Source of the DNA: Candidatus Mesolinea sp.
Lineage (GTDB): Bacteria; Chloroflexota; Anaerolineae; Anaerolineales; Anaerolineaceae
Assembly (NCBI GenBank): GCA_003445715.1
Contig: DMCS01000050.1
Span: 1-17,644, forward strand
Direction of reading: 5' to 3'
Length of the DNA: 17,644 nt
Under the pieces are notes generated by a model. That model worked only from the letters and a program-made list of their open reading frames with translations. It had not been told where the DNA came from and did not search any database. The position numbers were made by a program, and so were the translations under genes. Positions 6,761 through 14,316 of the stretch are shown piece after piece; the stretch's first letter is position 1, and each line of letters opens with the position of its first letter.

Positions 6761-7525
6761 CTAAATGTAAATCCTCTGAGGGTCTAAATCTTCCCTTAAA
6801 ATCTTTAATTCTTCCTGAGTCGGCGCTGCGGTAAATTCTACATGCGGGGCTTGCTTGAGCGGCCAGCCAGTGTTGGCTTGCACTTGTTCATACGTGCAAC
6901 CTGGGTGCAGCGCGGCTAAGATCAACTCTCCTTGCGCATTCGGTTTGAGGATGCACAAATCAGTGACCACAGCTTGCGGACCGGTGCCGCGCACGCCTGT
7001 TTTAGCGCGAGCATCGCCGCCTTCCAAAAATCCAATCGATGTATGGAAATCTACCCGAGCTGGGAAGCGCCGTTTTTGGTGCGGGGTGATGATGTAACAG
7101 CGGTTTGCCCAGGCTGCGATCTCCATCGACCCGCCGGAGCCAGGTAAGCGCACCTTGGGGTGGAAGTAATCACCGATTACAGTCGCATTGATATTGCCAA
7201 ATTGGTCGATCTGCGCGCCGCCTAAAAAACCGACGTCGATATTACCGCGCTGCAAATAGAACGAAAACATATCAAACATGGAGCAGACTGCTAACGCACC
7301 GCTCACGAGGGTGGGGTCACCAATGGAGAGCGGTAAGCGTTCGGGCTGTGCGCCAATCACTCCTGCTTCATAGATCATTTGCAGATGCGGCGCGTGCGTG
7401 CGCCGGGCTAAGTTGCAAGCCAAATTCGGAATGCCCACGCCCACAAAGACCTGGTCGCCATCCTGAAGCAGGCGGGCGGCGTTAATGACCATTAACTCAT
7501 TGGCGTTATAAGCGAGTTCACTCAT
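6761..7525 (-). CDS. Family I CoA-transferase, beta subunit (glutaconate CoA-transferase B-like)
   Basis: Small subunit of a heteromeric class I CoA-transferase, which moves CoA from an acyl-CoA donor to a carboxylic acid through a glutamyl-CoA intermediate. The loop motif EAGVIG matches the family's E-x-G-x-x-G, putting the catalytic glutamate at E53, close to Glu54 of glutaconate CoA-transferase B. GGAQIDQFGNINATVIG and RLPGSGGSMEIA are also typical. I start at the ATG at 7525 (254 residues): GGGAG lies 8 nt before it, and it overlaps the alpha stop by 8 nt. An earlier in-frame ATG at 7540 has no ribosome site. The E-x-G motif argues against the related IpdB ring-opening hydrolase. Substrate is inferred only from neighbours. 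Confidence 0.88.
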   Translation of the reverse strand: MSELAYNANELMVINAARLLQDGDQVFVGVGIPNLACNLARRTHAPHLQMIYEAGVIGAQPERLPLSIGDPTLVSGALAVCSMFDMFSFYLQRGNIDVGFLGGAQIDQFGNINATVIGDYFHPKVRLPGSGGSMEIAAWANRCYIITPHQKRRFPARVDFHTSIGFLEGGDARAKTGVRGTGPQAVVTDLCILKPNAQGELILAALHPGCTYEQVQANTGWPLKQAPHVEFTAAPTQEELKILREDLDPQRIYI

Positions 7526-8429
7526 CGGTAAAGCTCCCATAATTAACCGGTGTGCTTAAGCGCTGCCCAACGTGCAAGCGTCGGTGCGTTTCTTCGCCGA
7601 GTTTCTGCCAGTATTCATTCCGGTCGCGCACGCCAAACACCCATTCATCCATGTATGCCTTGATGCTCGCCTCATCCTTGCTGATTTCTCCCCACTTGAG
7701 ATAGAACTCATTATCGCGGTCATAATAACCTTGGGTGTACGAAGGATGGGCGCAATAAGGCACATGGCAGACGGCGTCCACAATCATGGCAGGGATCAGC
7801 GTGCGGTTAGGGTCAGAGCGGATCATGCTTTCATCCACAATCTCCTCAGCGGTCAGAATGACATGCTTCGCGGCAAAGGCAGCTTCACGCTGCTCGCCTA
7901 GGATGCCCCAGATATGGGCGTTGCCTTCGCGGTCGGCGCGCTGCACGTGCACAATCGCGACATCTGGGTTGAGCGCCGGCACCACAATCACATCCTGCTC
8001 TCCGTAAGGATCCTTCACGCGTTTATACTGCGGGTTCACGCGTTCCAGGTCTACCGCGCCAGTCTGGCGCATGGGCATGAAGGGCAAGCCGCTGGCGCCA
8101 GCTTGCAGGCGGCTGATCATGCCAAAGTGAGAGTATTCTTCCCATTCCAAAGTGCCATCTTGAATGCCTTCACGCAGCCACTTGAGCGATCCTACGCCGG
8201 GGTTGCCGGAGTAGGAAAAGATTACCTTGCGCGCACAGCCCGCTGCGACCATCAAGTCATAAATCAAGTCCGGCGTAGCACGCGCTAAGGTGAGGCCCTT
8301 GCGTCCTTGGCGGATGATCTCGTGCCCAGCGGCAAAGGGGATAAGGTGGGTGAAGCCAGCGGCATAGATAGTATCACCATCATATACATAGCTTTGTATC
8401 GCCTCGCTGAGGCTGACCAGTTTAGACAT
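7518..8429 (-). CDS. Family I CoA-transferase, alpha subunit (glutaconate CoA-transferase A-like)
   Basis: Large subunit partner of the beta subunit encoded immediately downstream; together they form the active alpha-beta enzyme in the cytoplasm. The 303-residue protein shows the family's N-terminal GDTIYAAGFTHLIPFAAGHE, the middle YSHFGMISRLQAGASGLPF, the PDVAIVHVQRADREGNAHIWG strand and the late HPSYTQGYYDRDN common to the GctA/IpdA branch. The ATG at 8429 is preceded by GGAAAGAAG and lies one base after the stop of the small membrane protein. The frame continues 18 codons further upstream, but that would overlap the preceding gene and adds only low-complexity residues. It overlaps the beta gene by 8 nt. 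Exact acid substrate unknown; glutaconate or 2-hydroxyglutarate is a candidate from context. Confidence 0.88.
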   Translation of the reverse strand: MSKLVSLSEAIQSYVYDGDTIYAAGFTHLIPFAAGHEIIRQGRKGLTLARATPDLIYDLMVAAGCARKVIFSYSGNPGVGSLKWLREGIQDGTLEWEEYSHFGMISRLQAGASGLPFMPMRQTGAVDLERVNPQYKRVKDPYGEQDVIVVPALNPDVAIVHVQRADREGNAHIWGILGEQREAAFAAKHVILTAEEIVDESMIRSDPNRTLIPAMIVDAVCHVPYCAHPSYTQGYYDRDNEFYLKWGEISKDEASIKAYMDEWVFGVRDRNEYWQKLGEETHRRLHVGQRLSTPVNYGSFTDE

Positions 8430-8430
8430 A

Positions 8431-8688
8431 TTACTTCTTTCCGCTTTCGATCCAAGATTTGTGTTGGTGTTTCTGCTCTTCACGACGAGAGGGCGAAATT
8501 TCTTCGCCCTCTTCTTTCGCTTTACCTGGGCGGCTAATTAAAGCCAGCCCAAATACTAAAACGAATAACCCTAAAATTTGAAAGGATGCGATTGGCAGCT
8601 CGCTCACCCATGACCATGCCAGCCAAATGAGGTTGGCTAAGCCCAGAATGGTAAGGACTCTACCGACTTTCTTCAGAAACGCATCCAT
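8431..8688 (-). CDS. Small two-helix membrane protein in the CoA-transferase operon
   Basis: I do not recognise this 85-residue protein. It has two hydrophobic stretches, about residues 11-28 (VLTILGLANLIWLAWSWV) and 34-53 (IASFQILGLFVLVFGLAL), separated by the short turn SELPIA. A strongly charged tail of about 30 residues follows (GKAKEEGEEI, REEQKHQHKS), so both ends are probably cytoplasmic. It starts 12 bp after the aldehyde dehydrogenase stop, with no clear Shine-Dalgarno, and ends one base before CoA-transferase alpha, so it is most likely expressed and coupled with these genes. Possible roles are a membrane anchor or scaffold for the enzymes or a small transporter accessory; nothing in the sequence decides this. 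Confidence 0.75.
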   Translation of the reverse strand: MDAFLKKVGRVLTILGLANLIWLAWSWVSELPIASFQILGLFVLVFGLALISRPGKAKEEGEEISPSRREEQKHQHKSWIESGKK

Positions 8689-8700
8689 TTTAGGTAAAGA

Positions 8701-10287
8701 TCATGCGCGCCGTACGGTACTGCGGATCTGCTCGTGCATGTAGAGCGGCAGATAGTAGAGACCGCCAGCGTTTTTGCCACTAGAGCCAGAGCCTTTCCAG
8801 CCGCCGAAAGGCTGGAAGCCTGGCCAAGCGCCTGTGGTAGAGCCTTGCGGGCGGTTGGCATACACCACACCTGCTTGGATGTTATCGAAGAACCAATCGA
8901 TTTCTGATGGATCACCATAAAAGCCGGCAGTCAGACCGTAGATTGTGTCGTTAGCCAACTGCATGGCTTCATTCAGATCCTTGACCCGTTCAACCATGGT
9001 GATGGGCACGAACATCTCTCTCTTCCATAGAGGGTGATCTCGGGGGACGTCTGCAACAATCGTGGGCGCGCAGAAATAGCCTTTATCATAAATGCCGCCC
9101 TTGAGCTGCTTGCCTCCGGTGAGGATGGTGCCAGCCGCAGCCAGGTCAGTTACATAGCTTTGATAGTCCGCATAGGCTTTCTTGTTGATGACAGGTCCTA
9201 AGTAGACCTGCCGTTCGGTGGGGTCACCCACCGCAAACTTTTCCGTGAGCTCAACCATCCGCTGTACAACCTTATCATAAAGCGGTTCCTCGATGTAAAC
9301 GCGGGAGGCAGCAGAGCATTTCTGCCCTTGCAAGCCAAAGGCTGAGCGTACGGTGCCCAATGCAGCATCTTCCACGTCGGCATGACGCGAGATGATCGTG
9401 GGATTCTTACCGCCCAGCTCCAGTATGGTTGGACGCACATATTTGAGGTGAGCATGGTCATAGAAAAGGTTCATGCCCACGTCATAAGAACCGGTGAAAG
9501 TAACCCCATCCACATCCGGGCTTTCAACCAGGGCATTTCCTAAAGTGGAACCAGGACCGGTAGCTAAATTAAAGACGCCATCTGGCAAGCCAGCCTGGCG
9601 CAAGCAATCGACCAACAGCGAGACAGTCCAGCACGTATCGCTAGAGGGTTTGATCACGACCGTGTTACCAGCCACGAGCGCAGCACTTGTAGGCCCAATG
9701 GTAAGCGCAGCGGGGAAGTTGAACGGGCTGATCACCAGCCAAACGCCATAGGGGCGCAGCACAGATTGGTTGGTAGAAATGAAGCCCGGCAAGGGGTCAG
9801 AGCCCATATCACGCACGTAGCCATCGTTGGCTTCCATCTGGCTGCAAGCGTAGCGGATGAGTGCCACGGATTCGGCAACATCACCCAAAGCTTCACTGCG
9901 GTTTTTACCGACCTCCAAAACCATGGCTGCGGCGATCTCGTACACCCGTTCATCGATGAGATCAGCAACTTTGCGCAGCAAAGCAACGCGCTCTTCCCAG
10001 GGCGTATGGCTCCAGACGGGGAAAGCAGCTTTGGCAGCAGCAATGGCATCGGCAGCATCCTGCGCGGTGCCTTTTTGAAAGGTGGCTAAGTGCCAGTCGG
10101 TGTTGATGGGGGAGTGCTTGTAATTCTTCTCAACAGTCAGGCGTTCTTTACCGTTGATGAACAGCGGGTATTCACGCCCTAAGTTAGCCTTGACTTTTTG
10201 CAGGGCAGCTTCAAAATTCGTATGTAATTCTTCAGGGGGATTGAACATGGTGGCATAGGTGAGTTTGAAAGAAGATTCTTTCGGCAT
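8701..10287 (-). CDS. rocA: Aldehyde dehydrogenase, RocA-like L-glutamate gamma-semialdehyde (P5C) dehydrogenase
   Basis: NAD(P)-dependent oxidation of L-glutamate 5-semialdehyde, in equilibrium with 1-pyrroline-5-carboxylate, to glutamate: the second step of proline and arginine breakdown. The 528-residue protein has the aldehyde dehydrogenase residues N190 (SPFNFP), K213 (VIKPSS), E290 (LELGGKNP) and catalytic C324 (QGQKCSAASR). The N-terminal extension, length and C-terminal QPFGGWKGSGSSGKNAGG match the monofunctional RocA type. A near-perfect Shine-Dalgarno GAGGAGGT (10296-10303) supports the ATG. It is the first gene of an operon with a membrane protein, a CoA-transferase pair and a D-2-hydroxyacid dehydrogenase. 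No proline dehydrogenase is nearby, so another semialdehyde substrate remains possible. Confidence 0.85.
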   Translation of the reverse strand: MPKESSFKLTYATMFNPPEELHTNFEAALQKVKANLGREYPLFINGKERLTVEKNYKHSPINTDWHLATFQKGTAQDAADAIAAAKAAFPVWSHTPWEERVALLRKVADLIDERVYEIAAAMVLEVGKNRSEALGDVAESVALIRYACSQMEANDGYVRDMGSDPLPGFISTNQSVLRPYGVWLVISPFNFPAALTIGPTSAALVAGNTVVIKPSSDTCWTVSLLVDCLRQAGLPDGVFNLATGPGSTLGNALVESPDVDGVTFTGSYDVGMNLFYDHAHLKYVRPTILELGGKNPTIISRHADVEDAALGTVRSAFGLQGQKCSAASRVYIEEPLYDKVVQRMVELTEKFAVGDPTERQVYLGPVINKKAYADYQSYVTDLAAAGTILTGGKQLKGGIYDKGYFCAPTIVADVPRDHPLWKREMFVPITMVERVKDLNEAMQLANDTIYGLTAGFYGDPSEIDWFFDNIQAGVVYANRPQGSTTGAWPGFQPFGGWKGSGSSGKNAGGLYYLPLYMHEQIRSTVRRA

Positions 10288-10321
10288 TGAACAATACCTC
10301 CTCAGGTTAGGTTGATGTTAT

Positions 10322-10336
10322 CGTGATTGTATCACA
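10322..10336 (-). promoter_or_regulatory. Candidate -10 and overlapping operator of the rocA-like operon
   Basis: On the minus strand TGTGATACAATCACG is an imperfect palindrome (TGTGA / TCACG, spacing 5). It contains TACAAT (10326-10331), which could be the -10. No good -35 is visible 17 nt upstream. A dyad over the -10 would suit a repressor; the half-sites resemble Crp/Fnr-type sites, but the spacing is one base short. Confidence 0.35.
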
Positions 10337-10393
10337 GGTAAGGGTGAGAAAATAGTTTTGCGCTATATGGTAGGATGCCGCCTGCCAAGCAGT

Positions 10394-11344
10394 CTATTTG
10401 ATTGCGCGGTAGTCTATCGGCTTTACTGGTCGTTCTACTCCATGGCTGGTCTGGCCAAGCCCATTGGGGTAGTAAAAGCGCTGACGCAGCTGCCAGGTGA
10501 GCGGACCGCTGTAGCGGTAGCCCTGATAGGTGCCCCAAAACTGGCACAAGCGGAACCAGATGATGCTCCCAAAGCTGCGTGCCAACTCTCCATCATGCGC
10601 GGCGTTTTGCATATCGCGCACGATGTTGCGCGCCGAAAGGCGCACAAAGTCCAAAAACCCAAAGCGCTCATGGATATAGATGTGTTTGAAGGCAATGGCT
10701 TCACGTTTGTAGCGGTTGAAGACCGCGCGCGGGGTTTCGTTATGCACGTGAATAATCTCCGCCTCAGGCGCATAGTGGATCTTGTAGCCGGCGTTCATCA
10801 TGCGGGTAGCCCACTCTAAATCCTCCAAGCCAGGCAAGGTCTCATTATAGGGGTGCTCAATCGCCAAACTACGGCGCACGGCTGCGTTGGCGTTATTGCA
10901 AAACGGGCTCTCCTGATATTGTTGAGCATCATCGGGATACCAGCTGGCGAAGATTTGGCGTTCCGAGTATTTCGAAGTCTCTCCGCCACGCTGCTTGCCA
11001 TAAACCAAAGCAATCTGCGGGTCGGTAAAGGGAGCCAATAGCTTCTCTAACCAATCCGGGTAAACCGGATAGACATGCGCACTGGCAAACACGAGCAGCT
11101 CAGAGTTGGCAGCTTGAATGCCCAAGTTGAGCGAACGGCCAAAGGTGAATTCCTCAGGTGCGATGTGCACGACCTTCACGGGGTAGCGCGCCGCCACGGC
11201 GAGCGTGCCATCCGTCGAGCCCGAATCGACGAGGATAATCTCAACATCCTTGACCGTCTGCTGGGCGATGCCTTCGAGCAGGCGGCCAAGGTGTTTTTCT
11301 TCGTTATAACAGCGGATGATAACCGAGCAAGCTGGTAGTGCCAA
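10394..11344 (-). CDS. GT2-family glycosyltransferase
   Basis: Soluble GT-A fold glycosyltransferase that would move a sugar from a nucleotide-sugar donor onto a polysaccharide, lipid or other acceptor. The 316-residue protein opens with the GT2 nucleotide-binding pattern CSVIIRCYNEEKHLGRLL and VDSGSTDGT (39-47). LEDLEW (173-178) with E174 D175 supplies the acidic catalytic region. Where most GT2 enzymes have a metal-binding DxD, this has SAH (88-90), a variant seen in some rhamnosyltransferase-like members. No membrane helices are seen. The start is TTG at 11344: AAAGGTG (11349-11355) precedes it by four bases. It lies after the terminator of the sugar-transport operon and about 100 bp before the rocA-like gene, apparently on its own. 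Confidence 0.88.
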   Translation of the reverse strand: MALPACSVIIRCYNEEKHLGRLLEGIAQQTVKDVEIILVDSGSTDGTLAVAARYPVKVVHIAPEEFTFGRSLNLGIQAANSELLVFASAHVYPVYPDWLEKLLAPFTDPQIALVYGKQRGGETSKYSERQIFASWYPDDAQQYQESPFCNNANAAVRRSLAIEHPYNETLPGLEDLEWATRMMNAGYKIHYAPEAEIIHVHNETPRAVFNRYKREAIAFKHIYIHERFGFLDFVRLSARNIVRDMQNAAHDGELARSFGSIIWFRLCQFWGTYQGYRYSGPLTWQLRQRFYYPNGLGQTSHGVERPVKPIDYRAIK

Positions 11345-11428
11345 CCTTCACCTTTGTAGCGTAATTCCTAAGTATATCTTCAATAAATTTATTATACCTG
11401 AAGGTCAAAAGGCGAGTTGCTTTTGCGT

Positions 11429-11465
11429 AAAAAAAACAGCAGCCAGATGAACTGGCTGCTGTTTT
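11429..11465 (-). terminator. Rho-independent terminator of the chvE-gguA-gguB operon
   Basis: On the minus strand AAAACAGCAGCCAG pairs perfectly with CTGGCTGCTGTTTT around a 5-nt loop, followed by a run of eight T in total. It is located 22 bp after the permease stop codon. Confidence 0.95.
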
Positions 11466-11487
11466 AGGGATTGGAAAAGCCAAATTT

Positions 11488-12699
11488 TTATCTACCTCTG
11501 CGCGTAGCGCGGTCAACGATCACAGCACCAACCAGAACAGCACCGCGTACGATGTATTGGATGGATATATCAATCCCCATCAGGTTCATCCCGGAGGTCA
11601 GAGACATCATCACCAGCGCACCGATGATGGAGCCGGGAATCGTGCCCACGCCGCCGGCTGCCGAAACGCCGCCCACAAAGGCTGCTGCAATGGCGTCCGT
11701 CTCGAAGCCTAGCCCAGCTGTTGTGGTGGCTGATTGCAAGCGCGAGGCATAAAGAATGCCAGAGAGCGCGGAGAGGAAACCCATAAAAGCAAACACTAAC
11801 ATAGTGATGCGCGAGACACTGATGCCGCTCAGCTCGGCTGCCTCGGGGTTGCCGCCCACAGCGTAAATATGCCGCCCTAAAGGCGTCTGTGTGGTGATAA
11901 AAGTGAACAGAGCCACCACGATCAGCACGACGACCAAACTCCAAGAAAGACCGTTATAACCCGAGAGCACCCACATGACGTAACCGATGATGGCGGAAGT
12001 AAGGATCATCTGCAAAATAAACATCGGTGTGGACGAGACATCGAAGTTATAAGAGATCTTCCTGCGGCGAGTCTGCACAGCAGAAAAGATAGAGAAAATA
12101 ATGGCAATCAAGCCAATGATCAAGGTCACCTTATGCCGGTCATCCAAGAATCCAAAATCCGGAATATCGGGAATAAATCCATTGCCAATCGCGTTGAATG
12201 TAGGATCTCGAATGATGATTGTGCCCGTTCCCATGGTCACCAGCAGTAATGCACCGCGGAAAATCAAGCCGGCTGCCATGGTGGAAACGAAAGCCGGCAC
12301 ACCCAACTTGGCAATTGGCAAAGAAGTGAGCAGCCCAGAAAGCGCCCCCAAGATGAGCACCACAGGGATGACAACGTAGACAGGTAAGCCCCAAGATGTC
12401 ATCGCAATGGCAGCAAAGGCGCCCAGAAAGCCTGCTAGATAGCCGACCGAAAGGTCAATGTGGCGTATGACAATAATCAGCGTCATGCCTACAGCTAATA
12501 CGGCGATGTAACCCATCTGGTTGAGCAAGTTGCTGATGTTCCTAGAGGAAATAAAAACGCCGTCTGTAGCGATCGTGAAGATGAGCATGATTACAATCAG
12601 CGCAATAAACATAAAATATTGGCTAAAGTTTGCCGAAAGAAGGGATGCTATTTCTGAGAAAATAGATGGTTTTGGGGGATCAGATTTTTCGTTCAACAT
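11488..12699 (-). CDS. gguB: Sugar ABC transporter permease (GguB/MmsB-like)
   Basis: Integral membrane permease of a monosaccharide importer, pairing with the ATPase encoded upstream and the lipoprotein upstream of that. The 403-residue protein has about ten hydrophobic segments and the BPD_transp_2 signature GMTLIIVIRHIDLSVG near residues 68-83, equivalent to GGIDLSVG in XylH and RbsC. A central basic loop TRRRKISYNF lies between helices. The C-terminal GGVSAAGGVGTIPGSIIGAL is characteristic. I start at ATG 12699, with AAGGAGAGG just upstream and 10 bp after the gguA stop. A longer frame to 12810 would run into gguA and adds a basic, non-conserved stretch. Sugar specificity cannot be read; ChvE-type systems take several pentoses and hexoses. 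Confidence 0.92.
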   Translation of the reverse strand: MLNEKSDPPKPSIFSEIASLLSANFSQYFMFIALIVIMLIFTIATDGVFISSRNISNLLNQMGYIAVLAVGMTLIIVIRHIDLSVGYLAGFLGAFAAIAMTSWGLPVYVVIPVVLILGALSGLLTSLPIAKLGVPAFVSTMAAGLIFRGALLLVTMGTGTIIIRDPTFNAIGNGFIPDIPDFGFLDDRHKVTLIIGLIAIIFSIFSAVQTRRRKISYNFDVSSTPMFILQMILTSAIIGYVMWVLSGYNGLSWSLVVVLIVVALFTFITTQTPLGRHIYAVGGNPEAAELSGISVSRITMLVFAFMGFLSALSGILYASRLQSATTTAGLGFETDAIAAAFVGGVSAAGGVGTIPGSIIGALVMMSLTSGMNLMGIDISIQYIVRGAVLVGAVIVDRATRRGR

Positions 12700-12709
12700 G
12701 TGCCTCTCC

Positions 12710-14233
12710 TTAATATTCCACTGCAATTTCCATGATTTTTTCCTGTGTGGCTTCTTCACCGGCGAGTTCACCTTTGATTTGACCACCAGACATAACATAA
12801 ATACGATCACTCATCCCCAGGATTTCGGGCAGCTCCGAAGAAATCATAATAATGCTCATACCTCGTTCCACTAGGGAGTTCATAATCGTATAAATTTCAT
12901 ACTTGGCTCCTACGTCAATACCGCGTGTGGGCTCATCCAGAATCATCACGCCGGGCTTGACGAAAAGCCACTTACCAAGGGAGACTTTTTGCTGGTTACC
13001 ACCGCTGAGATTAAGCACCTTTTGTTCAATTGAGGGTGTTTTAATGTTGAGGTTCTGTTTGTAATTATTGGCAATGACAATTTCCTCATTCTTATTGACA
13101 ATGCCCCGTTCAGTAATTTCGCGCAGGTTTGCCAGAGTGATATTCGTCTTGACGTCTTGAATCAAAATCAGACCGTTCCCCTTCCGGTCCTCGGTGACGT
13201 ATGCTAATTGTGAAATGATGGCATCATGCGGATTGCGGAATTTTTGCTCTTTTCCCTTAATAAATATTTTCCCGCTCACATGGTAACGATCCGGATTGCC
13301 AAAGATGCTCTTGGCAAGCTCCGTGCGTCCCGACCCCATCAAGCCAGCAATGCCGACAATTTCCCCAGCACGAACACTGATATTAACATCTTTCAGGATT
13401 TGACGCCCAAGCGCAGGCGCATAAGCTGACCAATTTTCCAACCGCAAAACTTCTTCTCCGGGGGCGATTTTCTCGCGCTTGGGGAAAACATTATCAATCG
13501 AACGGCCGACCATATGCCTAATGAGCGTGTTTTCCCTCACCTGGCGATCTCTGTGATCCAAGGTGCAGATTGTTTTTCCATCCCGCAGCACGGTGATGGT
13601 ATCGGCTACAGCCAACACTTCTCGCAACTTGTGTGAAATCAGGATGCACGTTACCCCTTGACGTTTGAGTTCTTTGATTAATTCGAGCAGGTTGTCACTA
13701 TCTGTCTCGTTAAGTGCAGCTGTGGGCTCATCCAAAATGAGGATTTTTACATTTTTTTTGAGCGCCTTCGCAATTTCAATCAATTGCTGCTTTCCAACGC
13801 CAAGCGTCTTGACTTTAGATTCTGGGTTAACGTCTAAACCTACTTTCTTTAGGATCTCAGTAGATTGCTTGATGGTTTCATAAGAATCAATGGTAAGACC
13901 ATTAGTAATTTCGTTGCCCAAAAAAATATTGTCATACACAGATAACTCAGGGACGAGAGCAAGTTCCTGATAGATAATGGCAATGCCGGCATTTTCGCTA
14001 TCACGTATACCCGAAAACTTTTGTGGTTCACCATTAATAAAGATCTCACCACTGTATGTGCCGTAAGGATGTACCCCGCTAAGGACCTTCATCAATGTGG
14101 ACTTCCCTGCACCGTTTTCCCCGACCAAGCAGTGAATTTCCCCTTTGGCAACACTAAAAGTAACATCGTCAAGCGCCTTAACCCCCGGGAATTCTTTGGT
14201 AATGGATTTCATTTCCAGGATAGGCTGTTCCAT
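12710..14233 (-). CDS. gguA: Sugar ABC transporter ATP-binding protein (GguA/MmsA-like, two ABC domains)
   Basis: Cytoplasmic ATPase that powers monosaccharide import, with two fused ABC domains in 507 residues. The first domain has Walker A GENGAGKST (38-46), signature LGVGKQQ and Walker B ILILDEP (D168 E169). The second has a degenerate Walker A GLMGSGRT (297-304, Lys replaced by Arg), intact signature LSGGNQQ (409-415) and Walker B VMILDEP (D433 E434). This asymmetry is usual for carbohydrate importers of the RbsA/XylG/MglA type. AAGGAGG five bases before the ATG supports the start. It is the middle gene of the operon, separated from chvE by a stem-loop and followed closely by gguB. Confidence 0.94.
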   Translation of the reverse strand: MEQPILEMKSITKEFPGVKALDDVTFSVAKGEIHCLVGENGAGKSTLMKVLSGVHPYGTYSGEIFINGEPQKFSGIRDSENAGIAIIYQELALVPELSVYDNIFLGNEITNGLTIDSYETIKQSTEILKKVGLDVNPESKVKTLGVGKQQLIEIAKALKKNVKILILDEPTAALNETDSDNLLELIKELKRQGVTCILISHKLREVLAVADTITVLRDGKTICTLDHRDRQVRENTLIRHMVGRSIDNVFPKREKIAPGEEVLRLENWSAYAPALGRQILKDVNISVRAGEIVGIAGLMGSGRTELAKSIFGNPDRYHVSGKIFIKGKEQKFRNPHDAIISQLAYVTEDRKGNGLILIQDVKTNITLANLREITERGIVNKNEEIVIANNYKQNLNIKTPSIEQKVLNLSGGNQQKVSLGKWLFVKPGVMILDEPTRGIDVGAKYEIYTIMNSLVERGMSIIMISSELPEILGMSDRIYVMSGGQIKGELAGEEATQEKIMEIAVEY

Positions 14234-14268
14234 AAGCGCCTCCTTATTGCGAAATGTAGTTTGATGAG

Positions 14269-14296
14269 AATAGTGACTGGTTTCCCAGTCACTATT
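14269..14296 (-). promoter_or_regulatory. Intercistronic stem-loop between chvE and gguA
   Basis: A perfect 12-bp stem, AATAGTGACTGG with CCAGTCACTATT, closes a 4-nt loop. No U-run follows on the minus strand, so it is not a standard terminator. In binding-protein-dependent importers such hairpins often protect the binding-protein mRNA or reduce read-through, giving more binding protein than ATPase and permease. That role is inferred here. Confidence 0.7.
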
Positions 14297-14316
14297 CTAC
14301 CCCAAATCAAACGATT

